NCBI GenBank assembly: GCA_023935145.1
Contig: CM043700.1
Coordinates: forward strand, 135,628,828 to 135,692,827
Direction: 5' to 3'
DNA: 64,000 bases
Source of the DNA: Bretschneidera sinensis
Taxonomy: Eukaryota; Streptophyta; Magnoliopsida; Brassicales; Akaniaceae
Shown here: positions 1 to 11,106 of the stretch, one piece after another
How the letters are laid out: the number at the start of each line of letters is the position of its first letter
Position numbering within the stretch: the stretch's first letter is position 1
Position numbers and translations under genes: made by a program
Notes under the pieces: generated by a model
Told to the model about the DNA's origin: nothing
The model's database searches: none
Seen by the model: only the letters and a program-made list of their open reading frames with translations

Positions 1-83
1 AAGAAGAAGACATTTAGGTACGACTAAGAACATTTTATTTGGAAGACTATTCTATTTTTAGTAGAAAGACCAGATAATTACAT

Positions 84-261
84 TGTTAAAGGTTTATGAG
101 AGGAAATGAGACAATACAAAGAAAAGAATTGTATTGAATGGTGTGATTTACTTACAAGTGAGCTATCCTATTTATAAGAGCCAATAAGAGAGCCTAAGAT
201 ATACACAACCAATGTGGGATTAAACTAACTAAGCAATAACTATGCTATAAATAATCTAACA
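84..261 (-). repeat. copia-1 3' LTR
   Basis: This 178-bp terminal repeat matches 4758-4935 and the solo LTR at 48673-48850. It starts TG and ends CA and abuts the TSD tacat on its left. It is the 3' LTR because the polypurine tract lies against its right edge on the minus strand. Confidence 0.95.
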
Positions 262-276
262 GCCCCCCTCAAACTC
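262..276 (-). other. copia-1 polypurine tract
   Basis: On the minus strand the sequence is purine-rich (GAGTTTGAGGGGGGC) and ends at the 3' LTR. In LTR retrotransposons this tract primes plus-strand DNA synthesis. Confidence 0.85.
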
Positions 277-3200
277 AAGGTGGAATATGAGAAACCAACT
301 TGAGTTTGAAAACAAGATCACGAAAATGCCTTGGAGGATGTGACTTGGTAAAGATGTCTGCGAGTTGATCTTTGGATGTGACAGAATGAAGCTGTAGGGA
401 GCCTTGAAAGAGATGATGACGGACAAAATGACAATCAATCTCAATATGTTTGGTCCGTTCATGAAACACATCATTATAAGCAATCTGAATAGCACTTCTA
501 TTGTCACAGTATACAGGAGTGGCAACAGAAAGTGATACACTCATATCTTGTAACAACCATCGTAACCAAAGAAGCTCAGAGGTAGTGTCAGCTAAAGCAC
601 GATATTCTGCCTCTGTACTAGATCGAGCAACAACAGTTTGTTTCTTACTACGCCAAGAGATAAGAGAGGTGCCAAGTAGGAAACAATAACCGGTGGTAGA
701 ACGACGATCTGTAGGATCACCTGCCCAATCTGCATTGGTATAAGCACACAACTGAAGAGGAGACTGAGAGGAGAAAAAGAGCCCATGAAACAATGTCCCT
801 TTTAGGTAACGAAGGATGCGAAGAACAACAGCAAAATGAGTAGAGCGAGGAGCAGCCATAAACTGACTCACCTGATGGACAGCATACGAGATATCAGGTC
901 GAGTAACAGTAAAGTAGACAAGACTGCCAACCAAATGTCGATATAAAGTAAAATCACGAAGAAGTTCGCCATCATGGGGTGTAAGACGAGCATTAAGCTC
1001 AGTTGGTGTGTCAACAACCTTACTGTCTGTGAGATTTGCCCGAGAAAGCATATCAGAGATATATTTGGCTTGTGTCAAATAATAACCATTAGAAGAAGAT
1101 AAAATCTCAAGACCAAGAAAATAGCTGAGAGGACCAAGATCTTTCATCTCAAAATGTTGATTGAGAAACTGTTTAAGTTCCTGAATACCAATGGAATCAT
1201 CCCCGGTGATAATCATGTCATCAACATATAACAGAAGAAGTATGATGCCCCGGTCTGTGCGGCGAGCAAACAAGGCTGAATCATAGGAGCTGATGGAATA
1301 TCCAAGGCTAGACAAAGTGTTGCTAAACTTAGCAAACCATGCTCGAGGAGCCTGCTTAAGTCCATATAGAGCTTGACGAAGACGACATACCTTGTTTGTT
1401 GGATTAGATAGTCCAAGAGGTGGTTACATATAGACTTCTTCATTAAGATCACCATTAAAGAATGCATTTTTAACATCCATTTAAAAAAATGACCAATGGC
1501 GAGAGGCTGCAACAGCCAGCAAAGCACGCACATAAGATAAACGAGCAACTGGAGCAAAGGTCTCCTCATAGTCCACACCATACTCCTGAGTAAAACCCCT
1601 AGCAACAAGTCGAGCCTTGTACCTGTCAACAGTACCATCTAAACAAGTTTTAATTTTGTAAACCCATTTGCTGCCAACCACAGACTTTCTAGAAGGCAAG
1701 TCAACCAAATCCCATGTATTATTCTTATGTAAAGCATCAAGTTCCTCTTTCATCGCAGCCTGCCAAAAAGGGTTAGTGGAAGCCTCATGATAGGAGTGGG
1801 GCTCATGTAAAGTAGCTAAAGCATGAAAGCAATGAAAATTCTGGAGATGGGATGGAAGAGATCTTACTCTGGTGGATCGGTGAAGGTCTGGAGAGGAAGT
1901 GTGAACATGATCCTCATACGTAACAGACCCTGGGGGCTCAGGCGAAGCGACGTCGAGAGTATCAGGTGAAGTGGAATCGAGAGTATTAGGTGAGGGAGAC
2001 TCGGGCAAGACATTACTAGTGTGAGGTGAGGGAGACTCGGGCAAGACATCACTAGTGTGAGTAGGAGAAATATGAGGCTCCATAAGTGTGGTAAAATGAG
2101 GAAAAGATGGCATGCTGAATTTGCCAATTTCATGAAATAGTCTATGCTCCCAGAAAACTATATGACGGGAGATGCGAAGATGACGAGACACAAGATCATA
2201 ACACCGATAGCCTTTTTGTTCAATTCCATATCCAAGAAAGCAACACATTCGAGAACGAGGCTCAAGTTTGGTGCGCTCATGAGGTTGGTGTAAAACAAAA
2301 CAAGCAGAACCAAACACATGAAGATGGTGGTATGAGGGAACATAGCAAAACAACCACTCGTAAGGAGTGCGATTATCAAGGATAAGGGTAGGCAGCCTAT
2401 TGATCGTGTAGATAGCCGTTAGAGTGGCTTCACCCCAAAATGGGGTAGGAACAGATGTGGAAATGAGGAGGGCTAGAACAGTGTCTAAAATGTGCCTAAG
2501 TTTACGTTCAGCTCGACCATTTTGTTGTGAAGTGCCAGGACATTACAAGTGAGGAACAGTGCCATAATTTTTTAGGATGTCTTTAAAAGCATGTTGAGTA
2601 TATTCTAAAGCATTATCAGAACGAAAAGCTTTGACGAGTTTTGAAAATTGGGTTTCAATCATTTTGGCAAAAGTACGATAAATATCCAATAATTCAGAAC
2701 GAGATTTCATTAAAAATACCTAAGTGTAACGAGAGAAATCATCAACAAAAATTACAAAATAGCATGAACCATTCATACTAGCAACAGGAGAAGGTCCCCA
2801 AACATCAGAATGAATTAAATCAAATGAAGCAGTAGCATGAGACTCACTATTATTAAAAGGCAAAGCCGGCTGTTTTCCAAGTTGACACGAAATACAATCA
2901 AAAGAACTTTTAGACACTGACTCTAACAACCCCTTTGAAGCTAAAAGTTGTACCCGAGATGCAGATGCATGACTAAGACGTGAATGCCAAAGTGCAAGGG
3001 ATGGTGGTGACAAGGAGGCAGCAGCAGAGACGTTAGAGGCGGGAAGGTTGGGCAGGTGTAAGGATGAGAGTTCGAACATGCGCCCAATTCTACGCCCGAT
3101 CCCAAGGGTCTGACCAGTACGAGGATCCTGCACATTCACACTAGAAAAGTCAAAGACAATTCTATATCAAAGTTCACATATTTGCCCAACGAAAAAAAGA

Positions 3201-4447
3201 TTATAGGATAATTCTGGCACATGAAAAACTTCAGGAATAGAAAGAGAACGACTATTGATGGTGCCTATAGTTTTAACAGTCATAGTGGAGCCATCAGCTG
3301 TGCGAATGAATGAGGAATGAGGTGAAGGTGTAGATGTAGTAAATAAAGCTGGGAAAGGTGTCATATGGTTGCAACAAGCGGAATCAAAAAGCCAAGAGGC
3401 AGAATTACCTGGTAGGACTGAGAGGGCAGAGGAAGATGCATTACCAGAACGAGACTGGATGACCTGATTAACTATTGCCTCGAAGTCAGCTGCAGATAAG
3501 GTGACAGTAGATCTTGATGACCCATCAGAGAGTGCAACTGAAGATGAAGCTGTAGTCGCAGATGGATATGGAACAACCGTAGAGAGAGTGCTCTCAGGAT
3601 GAGCAACTGCTGTAGTGGAAGCATTGGATCTTCCCTTTTGCCAACATTTATCAATAGTGTGCCCTCGACGTTTACAAAAACGACAGAAATTGTTGTCGCG
3701 AGGCTTAGGAGAAGGTTGAGGAACACCAAACCTGTCAGAATGCTTTAGCTGAAATGATGAAGAACTAGATAATGAAGCAGCCAACACTGAAGGACTATGT
3801 TGAGAGTGCATAGTCTGTGATCTACTTTCTGCACGAACAAGTTCAAAGATAGCATTGTCCAAAGTAGGGAGAGGAGAGCGATGTAAAAGTTGCACACGAA
3901 TAGGCTCAAAATCATCACGTAATGCCATAAGAAAATGGTGAAGACGATGTTGATCCCTTTGTTCAGCATACATTTTGGCATCTGCAGGATCCTTCCAAAT
4001 AGGATCAGAGAGATCAATTTGATTCCATAAGAATTGTATGCGAGCAAGAAAATCATTAATACTCTGCCCCGGTTCTTGCTTCAGGCAGAAGAGCTCAAAC
4101 AGGAGGTGATATTCTCGAGCACCATCAACAGCAGAATAACGAGAAGCAAGCATATCTCAAGCACCCTTAGCTTCATCAAAGCTAGCAAATAGGGCAGAAA
4201 TAGATGGAATAGTAGTATTACGAAACCATGTGAGAATTTGATGATGATTATTTTCCCAATCAATGAGATGAGTGAGAAGAGCATCATTAGTTTCAGTAGC
4301 CCCTTTAACTGGGTTCTCGACAACACCAACCACGTAAGACCAAAGCTTACGACTTTTGAGGAAACTTCGCATAGATTGAGACCAAACAATATAGTTTGTA
4401 CCATCCAATACAGACTGAACATGACGAAAAATATCTTTTTCTGCCAT
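275..4447 (-). pseudogene. copia-1 gag-pol polyprotein, one frame with six in-frame stops
   Basis: A start ATG at 4447 opens a UBN2/DUF4219-type gag, with MAEKDIF and a copia gag core to about 3700. A CCHC zinc knuckle follows (CRFCKRRGHTIDKC, near 3650-3695), then a protease with the DSA triplet (SWLFDSACCNHMT) and a GAG-pre-integrase domain (LWHSRLSHAS). After these come the integrase core, a reverse transcriptase with the catalytic YVDD (near 1220-1232), and RNase H (SSTEAEYRAL). All pieces lie in the same minus-strand frame, about 1,390 codons. Stops fall at 4157-4159, 3167-3169, 2720-2722, 2543-2545, 1481-1483 and 1424-1426. I see no frameshift between the pieces. The product would be a virus-like-particle polyprotein, but this copy cannot make it. 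Confidence 0.93.
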
Positions 4448-4592
4448 CTGGTCAAATCTGGTCGTCGGTCAACGGTCAACGGTTGAATAGTGACATCGAT
4501 GGAGCAGCGGCTGAGATGACGTCGATGGAGAATGAGACTCCGACTATAGTGGTGACTCGACAGATATGAAAAGGATATACAAGACGTTTTTC

Positions 4593-4735
4593 TGATGTGA
4601 AAGATCCACTAATAGTGGCAATCACAAAGCATACTCAACTCTTAATATATCGACAACCTTCAAGAAGTTTTTTTGATGTGAAAGATCCACTAATAATGGC
4701 AATCACAGAGCATACTCAACTCTTAATATACTGAG
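4593..4735 (-). repeat. 81-bp tandem duplication in copia-1 leader
   Basis: A segment starting tgatgtgaaagatccacta at 4593 recurs at 4674 with a period of 81 bp and a few substitutions. It lies between the gag start and the primer site, in the untranslated leader. The leader of copia-3 has only one copy. Confidence 0.8.
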
Positions 4736-4744
4736 AATCACGAA

Positions 4745-4757
4745 GGCTCTGATACCA
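4745..4757 (-). other. copia-1 primer binding site
   Basis: On the minus strand this reads TGGTATCAGAGCC and lies directly next to the 5' LTR. It is the standard plant copia primer site, complementary to the 3' end of initiator tRNA-Met. Confidence 0.93.
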
Positions 4758-4935
4758 TGTTAAAGGTTTAAGAGAGGAAGTGAGACAATACAAAGAAGAG
4801 AATTGTATTGAATGGTGTGATTTACTTACAAGTGAGCTATCCTATTTATAGGAGACAATAAGAGAGCCAAAGATATACACAACTAATGTTGAATTAAACT
4901 AACTAAGCAATAACTATGCTATATATAATCTAACA
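4758..4935 (-). repeat. copia-1 5' LTR
   Basis: This is a 178-bp repeat of 84-261. It has TG/CA ends, with the TSD tacat at 4936-4940 on its outer side and the primer site on its inner side. Transcription of the element would start here and run leftward. Confidence 0.95.
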
Positions 4936-5228
4936 TACATAAATGGTCCCCTTCTCACCTCTCACTTTTCTATTTTTTTTTTGTTTTAATGACACCAAAG
5001 GCTGTGACGTGACCTTAGTGCATTAATTTTTTTTTTTTGTACCAATGGGTTTTAATGACACCAACGGTTGTGACGTGACCATTAGTGCATCAACTTGCAT
5101 CAATTGAACTTTCCAATTATCAAAATTTTGAAATCTTCAAATCATTAAGAAAAGTCTAAGGCTTCACCTTTTAATTGCTTTTCTAATTCATGTACGTTGC
5201 ATTTATGTAATATATAATATATTAGCTG

Positions 5229-5388
5229 AAGTAGTTGAAAGGTATGGGAAAGCATCCATGGACGACTAACTTTGAATGCGTGCATTAATGGTGATTTTAA
5301 TGGTGCTGCTACTTCTAGCTCTACAACTGCAGGGTTCGATAGCATGAGAAATCAAATATTATTACCTCTTGGTAATAATGAGAGATAA
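5229..5388 (+). pseudogene. Relic 3' end of a WAK gene
   Basis: The last 40 or so codons match the C-terminal tails of WAK-B and WAK-C. They read NGDFNGAATSSSTTAGFDSM, end in a GNNER-stop tail at 5386-5388, and continue into the same 3' flank. A short upstream piece (aggtatgggaaagcatccatg) matches the end of the kinase region, but about 40 bp between the two parts is missing. No kinase domain remains to the left. The relic shows that the WAK cluster once extended further left. I am sure of the homology and of the loss of function. Confidence 0.82.
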
Positions 5389-5900
5389 TTTATTTTGTGC
5401 ACACTGATGTGTATATATGCAAACTATGCATTCAATGATGTGTTTTTCCTTTTCACTGTGATCTTTTTAACTTTTTAACTTGGGCAGCCCATTTCATTAG
5501 CTAAAAATCAATCTGACATGGTATACGAATTACAGCATGTGCTTGGCTACTGTAGCTATGCTCTAGCCAGCGTATATTAAACGGAATCTTAGCTAGAGAT
5601 AATTCAACTTTGGTCCTTTTTCATGTACAAAGAATACAATTTCTATGAAATTACCAAATGTCTATTGCAAACCCCCTCTCACGCAATCAGAACTTAAGCT
5701 TGCAGTAAAACATGGGGCACTGATTAAGTGATCATAGGCCCAATTGTTGCAGTTTTTTTATAGTTAAAAGTACTTTTGAATAAATTAAAAATGTTTTATT
5801 ATGTAATTTGGTTTAAAGCTTAAGAAGTGAAGAAGAAAAAGTGTCTTTCACAAAAGAGAATAAAAGCGCTATGGATCAATTCATTTTAACACCATGTGAG

Positions 5901-5906
5901 TTGACC
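5901..5906 (+). promoter_or_regulatory. W-box core TTGACC upstream of WAK-A
   Basis: TTGACC lies about 200 bp upstream of the WAK-A start and recurs in the duplicated promoter at 9874-9879 and 10195-10200. WRKY factors bind this core, and many WAK genes respond to pathogens. Use of this site is inferred. Confidence 0.45.
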
Positions 5907-6003
5907 CCATTAATTCTAAGTCCACAAGCTTGCAGTAAAGTAGGGGGCACTGGTCATAATCCTTTTGCGTCACTTAGCATAGTGTTAACGGCCTGCCAGT
6001 TCC

Positions 6004-6010
6004 TATATAA
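6004..6010 (+). promoter_or_regulatory. TATA box of WAK-A
   Basis: TATATAA lies 94 bp upstream of the WAK-A ATG and ends the conserved promoter block. The matching place upstream of WAK-B reads cttatgcataaag, which is no longer a good TATA element. Confidence 0.6.
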
Positions 6011-6103
6011 GAAAAAAAGAAAACCAATTGTTATGAAATGTATTCATCAAGAGTAAAACGAACAAGAATTTTTTTTTAAAATTAAGGGGTAATAGGAGAA
6101 GCT

Positions 6104-8945
6104 ATGGGCTTGCTTAGACAAGCACTTATGCAGCTCTTGCTGTTAATAGAAATATTAGCAGCAACATCAACAGTACCAGCAACTGCTCAAGCCAAGTTTG
6201 GTTGCTCAGACAGTTGTGGCAACCTCAGCATCCCATACCCATTTGGCACAGAAGAAGGCTGTTACCTGGATGACACTTTCCTCATTACCTGTAATGACTC
6301 CAACAAGCCATTTTTGCGAAAGGGTAATCTACCTGTTACCAACATTTCACTAGATGGGCAGCTGGACATCTCACGCTACTCATCTTACGATTGTTATGAC
6401 AACAAGGGAATTCAAACGAACTACTTCAACGATTGGGTTCGGGTAGATAAATTCCCTCTCTCATACACCAAAAACAAGTTTACCGTGGTAGGTTGTGACA
6501 CTTATGCGTATATCATAGGTGCCCTAGGTAAAAGATATACAACCGGTTGCACCTCCGAGTGTTTCACAACTGATGATATGGTTAATGGGTCATGCTCTGG
6601 TATCGGCTGCTGCCAAACCTCCATTCCAAGAGGAGTGATGGGTTATAACATATCTGTACGTAGCTTTTACAATCATACATATGTATCAGACTTCAATCCT
6701 TGCAGCTTCGCCTTTGTGGTTCAAGATGGTAAGTTTAACTTCTCCACTTTAGATCTTTTCAATCTAAGTAACATTGAAGCTTTCCCAGTGGTACTTGACT
6801 GGTCAATTGGAAACAAGACATGTGAAAAAGCTAAAGAAAACCCAGAATCATATGCATGTAAGGAGAACAGCTTTTGCCTTGACTCAAATAATGGACCTGG
6901 GTATCTTTGCAATTGTTCTGATGGTTACCATGGAAATCCCTACCTGCCAAAAGGTTGCCAAGGTACTTTTCCTATTTCTGTCCATTTGGATTTCACTTGC
7001 ACCATTCTAATAAATCACAAATTTATTTTCCGGGATTCAGCTAATGTTAATGAGCTCTTTTGATTTCTGCTTGGTTGACCTGCTCTATGTTCTTCAGATA
7101 TTAACGAGTGTGACGATCCAAGCCTCAATAAATGTACAAAACCAGAATTCTGTCACAATTTGGAGGGGAATTTCACTTGTGTCTGCCCAAAGGATTACCA
7201 TGGAGATGGTAGAAAAGGTGGAACAGGTTGCAATGCTAATCAACCATTATGGACAAAGATTGTTGTTGGTATGTACGTTCCTTCTTCTTTCTGTTTTTTT
7301 GGGGGGTATTTCAGGTCTCTGTATATACTTGGTGTTAATAAACCTCTAATTCCTTAAGCACTAACAGGAGTTAGAGTAAACTAATTGGGACTTCTCATGA
7401 AATTTTTAATTGTGAAAATTTTATTTAAAGGCATTATGGTATATACAGATTGCTAAAATATTATGCCTGTATACTTTATTTCAATATTATCTTATGAAAG
7501 TAAAATTCTGAATCCTGCAAAGTGGTGCAAATAACTCCATTAAAAATCTGAATCCAGAGTCATATTAGCATTCATATGCACTCTCTGCATTTTATAGAGT
7601 AACAGAATTTTTATAAAGTCAAACAATAAAGTGTTTATTTATATGTCTTAGCTCAGTTGGTTTCCATTCTCCTCCACTCATTTAGGGAACAAAGTAAATA
7701 TCGGAACCAAATTTGTAACTTCTCTAAACTTTAGTGATTCTTTAAGATTTATTGTTGTATGTAGGACTCAGCATAGGCCTCCTGGTTCTACTTTTGGGCA
7801 TATCCTCTTTATACTGGGGATTCAGGCATCAACAGCTTATCAAACTCAGAGAAAAACTTTTTGAGCAAAATGGCGGCATCATGTTGCGACAACAACTTTC
7901 AAAGCATGGTGGGTCTGCTGAAAAAACTAAAGTATTTACAGCGGAAGAGCTCAAAAGAGCTACCAATAACTACCATGAAAGTAGATTCCTAGGCCAAGGA
8001 GGGCAAGGGACAGTTTACAAGGGAATATTGCCAGGTAACCAAGTAGTTGCAATCAAAAAGGCCAAAATAGGAGACCAGAGCCAAGTTGAGCAATTCATTA
8101 ATGAAGTGATTGTATTGTCCCAAATCAACCATAGGAATGTGGTAAAACTCTTGGGATGTTGTTTGGAGACACAAGTCCCTTTGTTAGTTTACGAATTTGT
8201 GACTAATGGTACCCTCTTCGACCATATGCACAATATTGGCCTTGAATCTTTCATTCCATGGGAAACTCGTTTGAAGATAGCCATGGAAATTGCAGGAGCC
8301 TTTTCATATTTACACTCCGCTGCTTCTATTCCAATCATTCACCGTGACATCAAATCTGCCAACATCCTTTTAGATGATAATTACACTGCGAAAGTGTCAG
8401 ATTTTGGAGCTTCGAGGCTAATCCCTATAGACCAAGAACAGTTAACTACGCTTGTGCAGGGGACTCTCGGGTACCTTGACCCTGAATACTTTCTCACAAG
8501 CCAATTGACAGAGAAGAGCGATGTTTACAGTTTTGGAGTAGTCCTTGTTGAGCTACTTACACGAAAAAAGGCTATTTCCTTCGACAGGCCGGAAAGGGAA
8601 AGAAATTTGGTTACTTATTTTGTTTCTTTTATGAAAGAGGATCGCTTGGTTGAAGTTCTTGACCACCAAATGTGGAATGAGAGGAATGTTGAACAGCTCA
8701 AGGAAGTGGCTAATTTAGCAAGGAGATGCGTAAGAGGGAAGGGAGAGGAAAGGCCTACTATGAAGGAAGTAACAATGGAATTGGAGGGACTAAGAGCAAT
8801 GGAGAAACATTCATGGGTAGGAGGAGATTTGTACCCTGAAGAGCATGAATACTTGCTTGGTCATGGTGGTAGCAGTAGTATCAGCACGGCAGGCTATGAC
8901 AGCATAAAGAACCAAGTCACGCTTGAAATTGAAGATGGGCGGTGA
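6104..8945 (+). CDS. Wall-associated receptor kinase (WAK-A), three exons, apparently intact
   Basis: Exons by GT-AG rules are 6104-6962, 7098-7268 and 7765-8945, joining in frame to 736 residues, a normal WAK length. In order they encode a signal peptide (about residues 1-29), a GUB_WAK pectin-binding domain ([15 protein letters not shown]), an EGF-like repeat (about 251-285), a calcium-binding EGF repeat ([13 protein letters not shown], exon 2), a membrane helix (about 344-366) and a Ser/Thr kinase. The kinase has the glycine loop [11 protein letters not shown] (about 420), the VAIKK lysine (about 441), [13 protein letters not shown] (536-538 for HRD) and DFG (556-558), so all key residues are present. 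WAKs span the plasma membrane, bind wall pectin and signal in growth and defence. Reading into either intron meets stops, which supports the model. The ligand is unknown. Confidence 0.93.
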
Positions 8946-9829
8946 TTATTTAGCATGGATTTGATGCACTATAGAATATTTATGAAAGGGCAGATAAAAT
9001 CAATGGCTGGATGTTTAATCCGGTCATGACTGGATAAAGCCATCTCGTGTGTTAGTATCTAAAGTTATGTATTTTCTTTTTCTGCGTTTCTCTTTCCTCT
9101 GTTGGTAAATCTTTTGATAGTGTGTTTGTTTTTATCACCCTTTTATGATATGTTTCTATTTTCTTCCTATAGAATATTGTTTCTGCTGCATCCCTCGGGA
9201 ATCAAAATGTGAAAAATTTGGCCAGTGATATTTTCAAGAATTGAACTTTAATATTTCATCTTCTCACATATCAAATTTAGGTTTTAGTTCATGTAGTAAC
9301 TAACGCGAAACCTAGCGCTCGGTGTAGTATAGTCTCTCAATTTCTTTATCTACACGTTTGATCAAATTACAAGTTTGATCAAATCATGAAAGGATTCAAA
9401 ATTGCAGTCTGCACAGTAATCAAAGTTATTTATTCGAGGAATACTTAGTTTTAGACTCGTATGAAATTTCACTAATAATTTTGAAGAATTTTATTGATAA
9501 TATTATTTTTTGGGTCTTACGTTTATGTTGGAATTATCAGTAAAGTTTTCTAAAATTATCGGTAAAATTTCAGACAAGTCTATGTTTTAAGCTCGGTCTA
9601 ACTAAATATATTTGTATTTTGATAGCAAAAGTAGACCTTTGGAGTCAGTTCATTTTTATTACAAAAAATTATTGGTTGGCTCAAGTCTAAACCACTGAAA
9701 ATTTCAATGCTAATCTTAAGGAATTTTATTGATAACATCAATATAAGTGTGAGATCCAAAAATTAATATTATTAATAAAATTTCTAAGAATACCAATAGA
9801 GTTTCAACTGATCTAAACCCACTGATTTA
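8946..9829. other. WAK-A 3' flank and spacer
   Basis: This AT-rich stretch starts with the 3' untranslated region of WAK-A. I see no coding homology, RNA gene or clear transposon ends in it. Confidence 0.5.
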
Positions 9830-10340
9830 GATCCGAACAAATCAATAATTCCTCCATTTTTACACCATGTGAGTTGACCCAGTAAGTCAAAGTCCACATA
9901 GCTACATTTGTACTTGCAGTTTCAGAGTTACTCCTATAAACGAGTAAAACTTTTGACAGCCATTGACACCCCAAATTAATACTCAAAGCTTTCAGTAAAA
10001 TAGGAGGCACTGGTTAAGTGATGATAAGTCCCGTCTGTTGTTACTTTTTTTATAGTTAAACGTAATTTTGTTTTTAAAAATGTTTTAATGTGTCTTTTAA
10101 GGGGTGGAAAAAATAAAAGAATGTTTTTTGAAGTGCTTTTCACGAAAAAAGAATAAAAACACTTTGAGATCAATTCATTTTAACATCAAGTGAATTGACC
10201 CCAATAATTCTGTGTCCACAGGGACCGCAAATTTACTCAACCTTGCAGTAAAATAGGGGGCACTGATCATAATCCATTTGCGTCAATCAGTGTAATGTTA
10301 AGTTGTTGACGGACTGCCAGTTCTTATGCATAAAGAAAAG
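9830..10340 (+). promoter_or_regulatory. Duplicated WAK promoter remnant upstream of WAK-B
   Basis: This segment is collinear with 5683-6010 and contains a second partial copy of the same blocks (caccatgtgagttgaccc at about 9863). W-box cores lie at 9874-9879 and 10195-10200. The TATA position has changed to cttatgcataaag. No first exon follows, so the promoter is cut off from a complete gene. Confidence 0.65.
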
Positions 10341-11106
10341 GACTACTTCCAATTTTGTTGAAAAAACACTGAAATACCAATTTTTTTTTTTTAAAAAAAA
10401 ACTTACAATTCATCTTAAAACATCAATTTCTAATATCAAATAGTCTCAAAATATTTCTTTAAAGAATTAAAATTTTAATTTGATATTACTTTTTATGATG
10501 ATCATAGTACTTTAGTGTTAAAATACCTCAAAGTGATTATGATAAGTTTAATAATTTTATTTATCAATTACTTATCTCGAAAAATTTATATCACAAATTT
10601 TGAAGTTATTTTAATTCATATTTTTCTAAAAAAAGTAAAAACATACAATATCATTTTAACTTTTAAAATAAAAAAGTTAATTGTCCTAAAGGCTGCCGTC
10701 CTCAATTTCATAATAGTGATCAATAAAAGAAATTAATTATCTCATTGAGTAAGTACACAAATTGATTTATTCACGTATTAATTTATGCTGCCCTTTGCTT
10801 GTTTGTCAGCTAATATGATTTGGTACATCATATTATATACTATATTAAATTTTTTAATATACTGCTTTTTTATAGGAAATTTTAATATAATGTTGAGATC
10901 ATTGTCGTCAATTAAACTTTTGGTTCAAAAAACATTTTTGAAACTTTTCATTATTTTATTTTCAATGTTTTTTTTGTTATATATCTATTGTCGCTTAAAT
11001 CTTACCAATTGGATAGAGCTAAGTTCTTGAAATAGTCTATATTGCTTGCATTAAACCAACATACTCCTTGGTTATGATGTTCAATTTAAGTACATTTTCT
11101 GTGCAG
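10341..11106. other. AT-rich spacer with a trace of a lost WAK exon
   Basis: Most of this is very AT-rich and unrecognised. From 10690 (aggctgccgtc) it aligns to the end of the second WAK-C exon at 36471 and to the intron after it. The ectodomain exons of WAK-B were therefore deleted here, leaving only the exon edge and the last intron. Confidence 0.6.

Larger units (their letters stand above)
84..4935 (-). mobile_element. Ty1/copia LTR retrotransposon (copia-1), structurally complete
   Basis: Two 178-bp terminal repeats (84-261 and 4758-4935) begin TGTTAAAGG and end TCTAACA. They are flanked by a perfect 5-bp TSD, tacat, at 79-83 and 4936-4940. On the minus strand the right LTR is the 5' LTR. 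It is followed directly by an initiator-tRNA-Met primer site, then gag, protease, integrase, reverse transcriptase and RNase H, then a polypurine tract and the 3' LTR. This integrase-before-RT order defines Ty1/copia. By eye the LTRs differ at about 10 of 178 positions, so the insertion is not recent. The coding frame carries stop codons, so the copy is inactive. Confidence 0.96.
5389..6103 (+). promoter_or_regulatory. WAK-A upstream region
   Basis: This AT-rich DNA has no coding homology. From about 5683 to 6010 it is collinear with 9960-10330 upstream of WAK-B. Shared blocks include gagttgacccc, gcagtaaaatagggggcact and a gcctgccagttc-type block. It therefore looks like the conserved WAK promoter. 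W-box cores (TTGACC) are kept in both copies. Confidence 0.7.
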
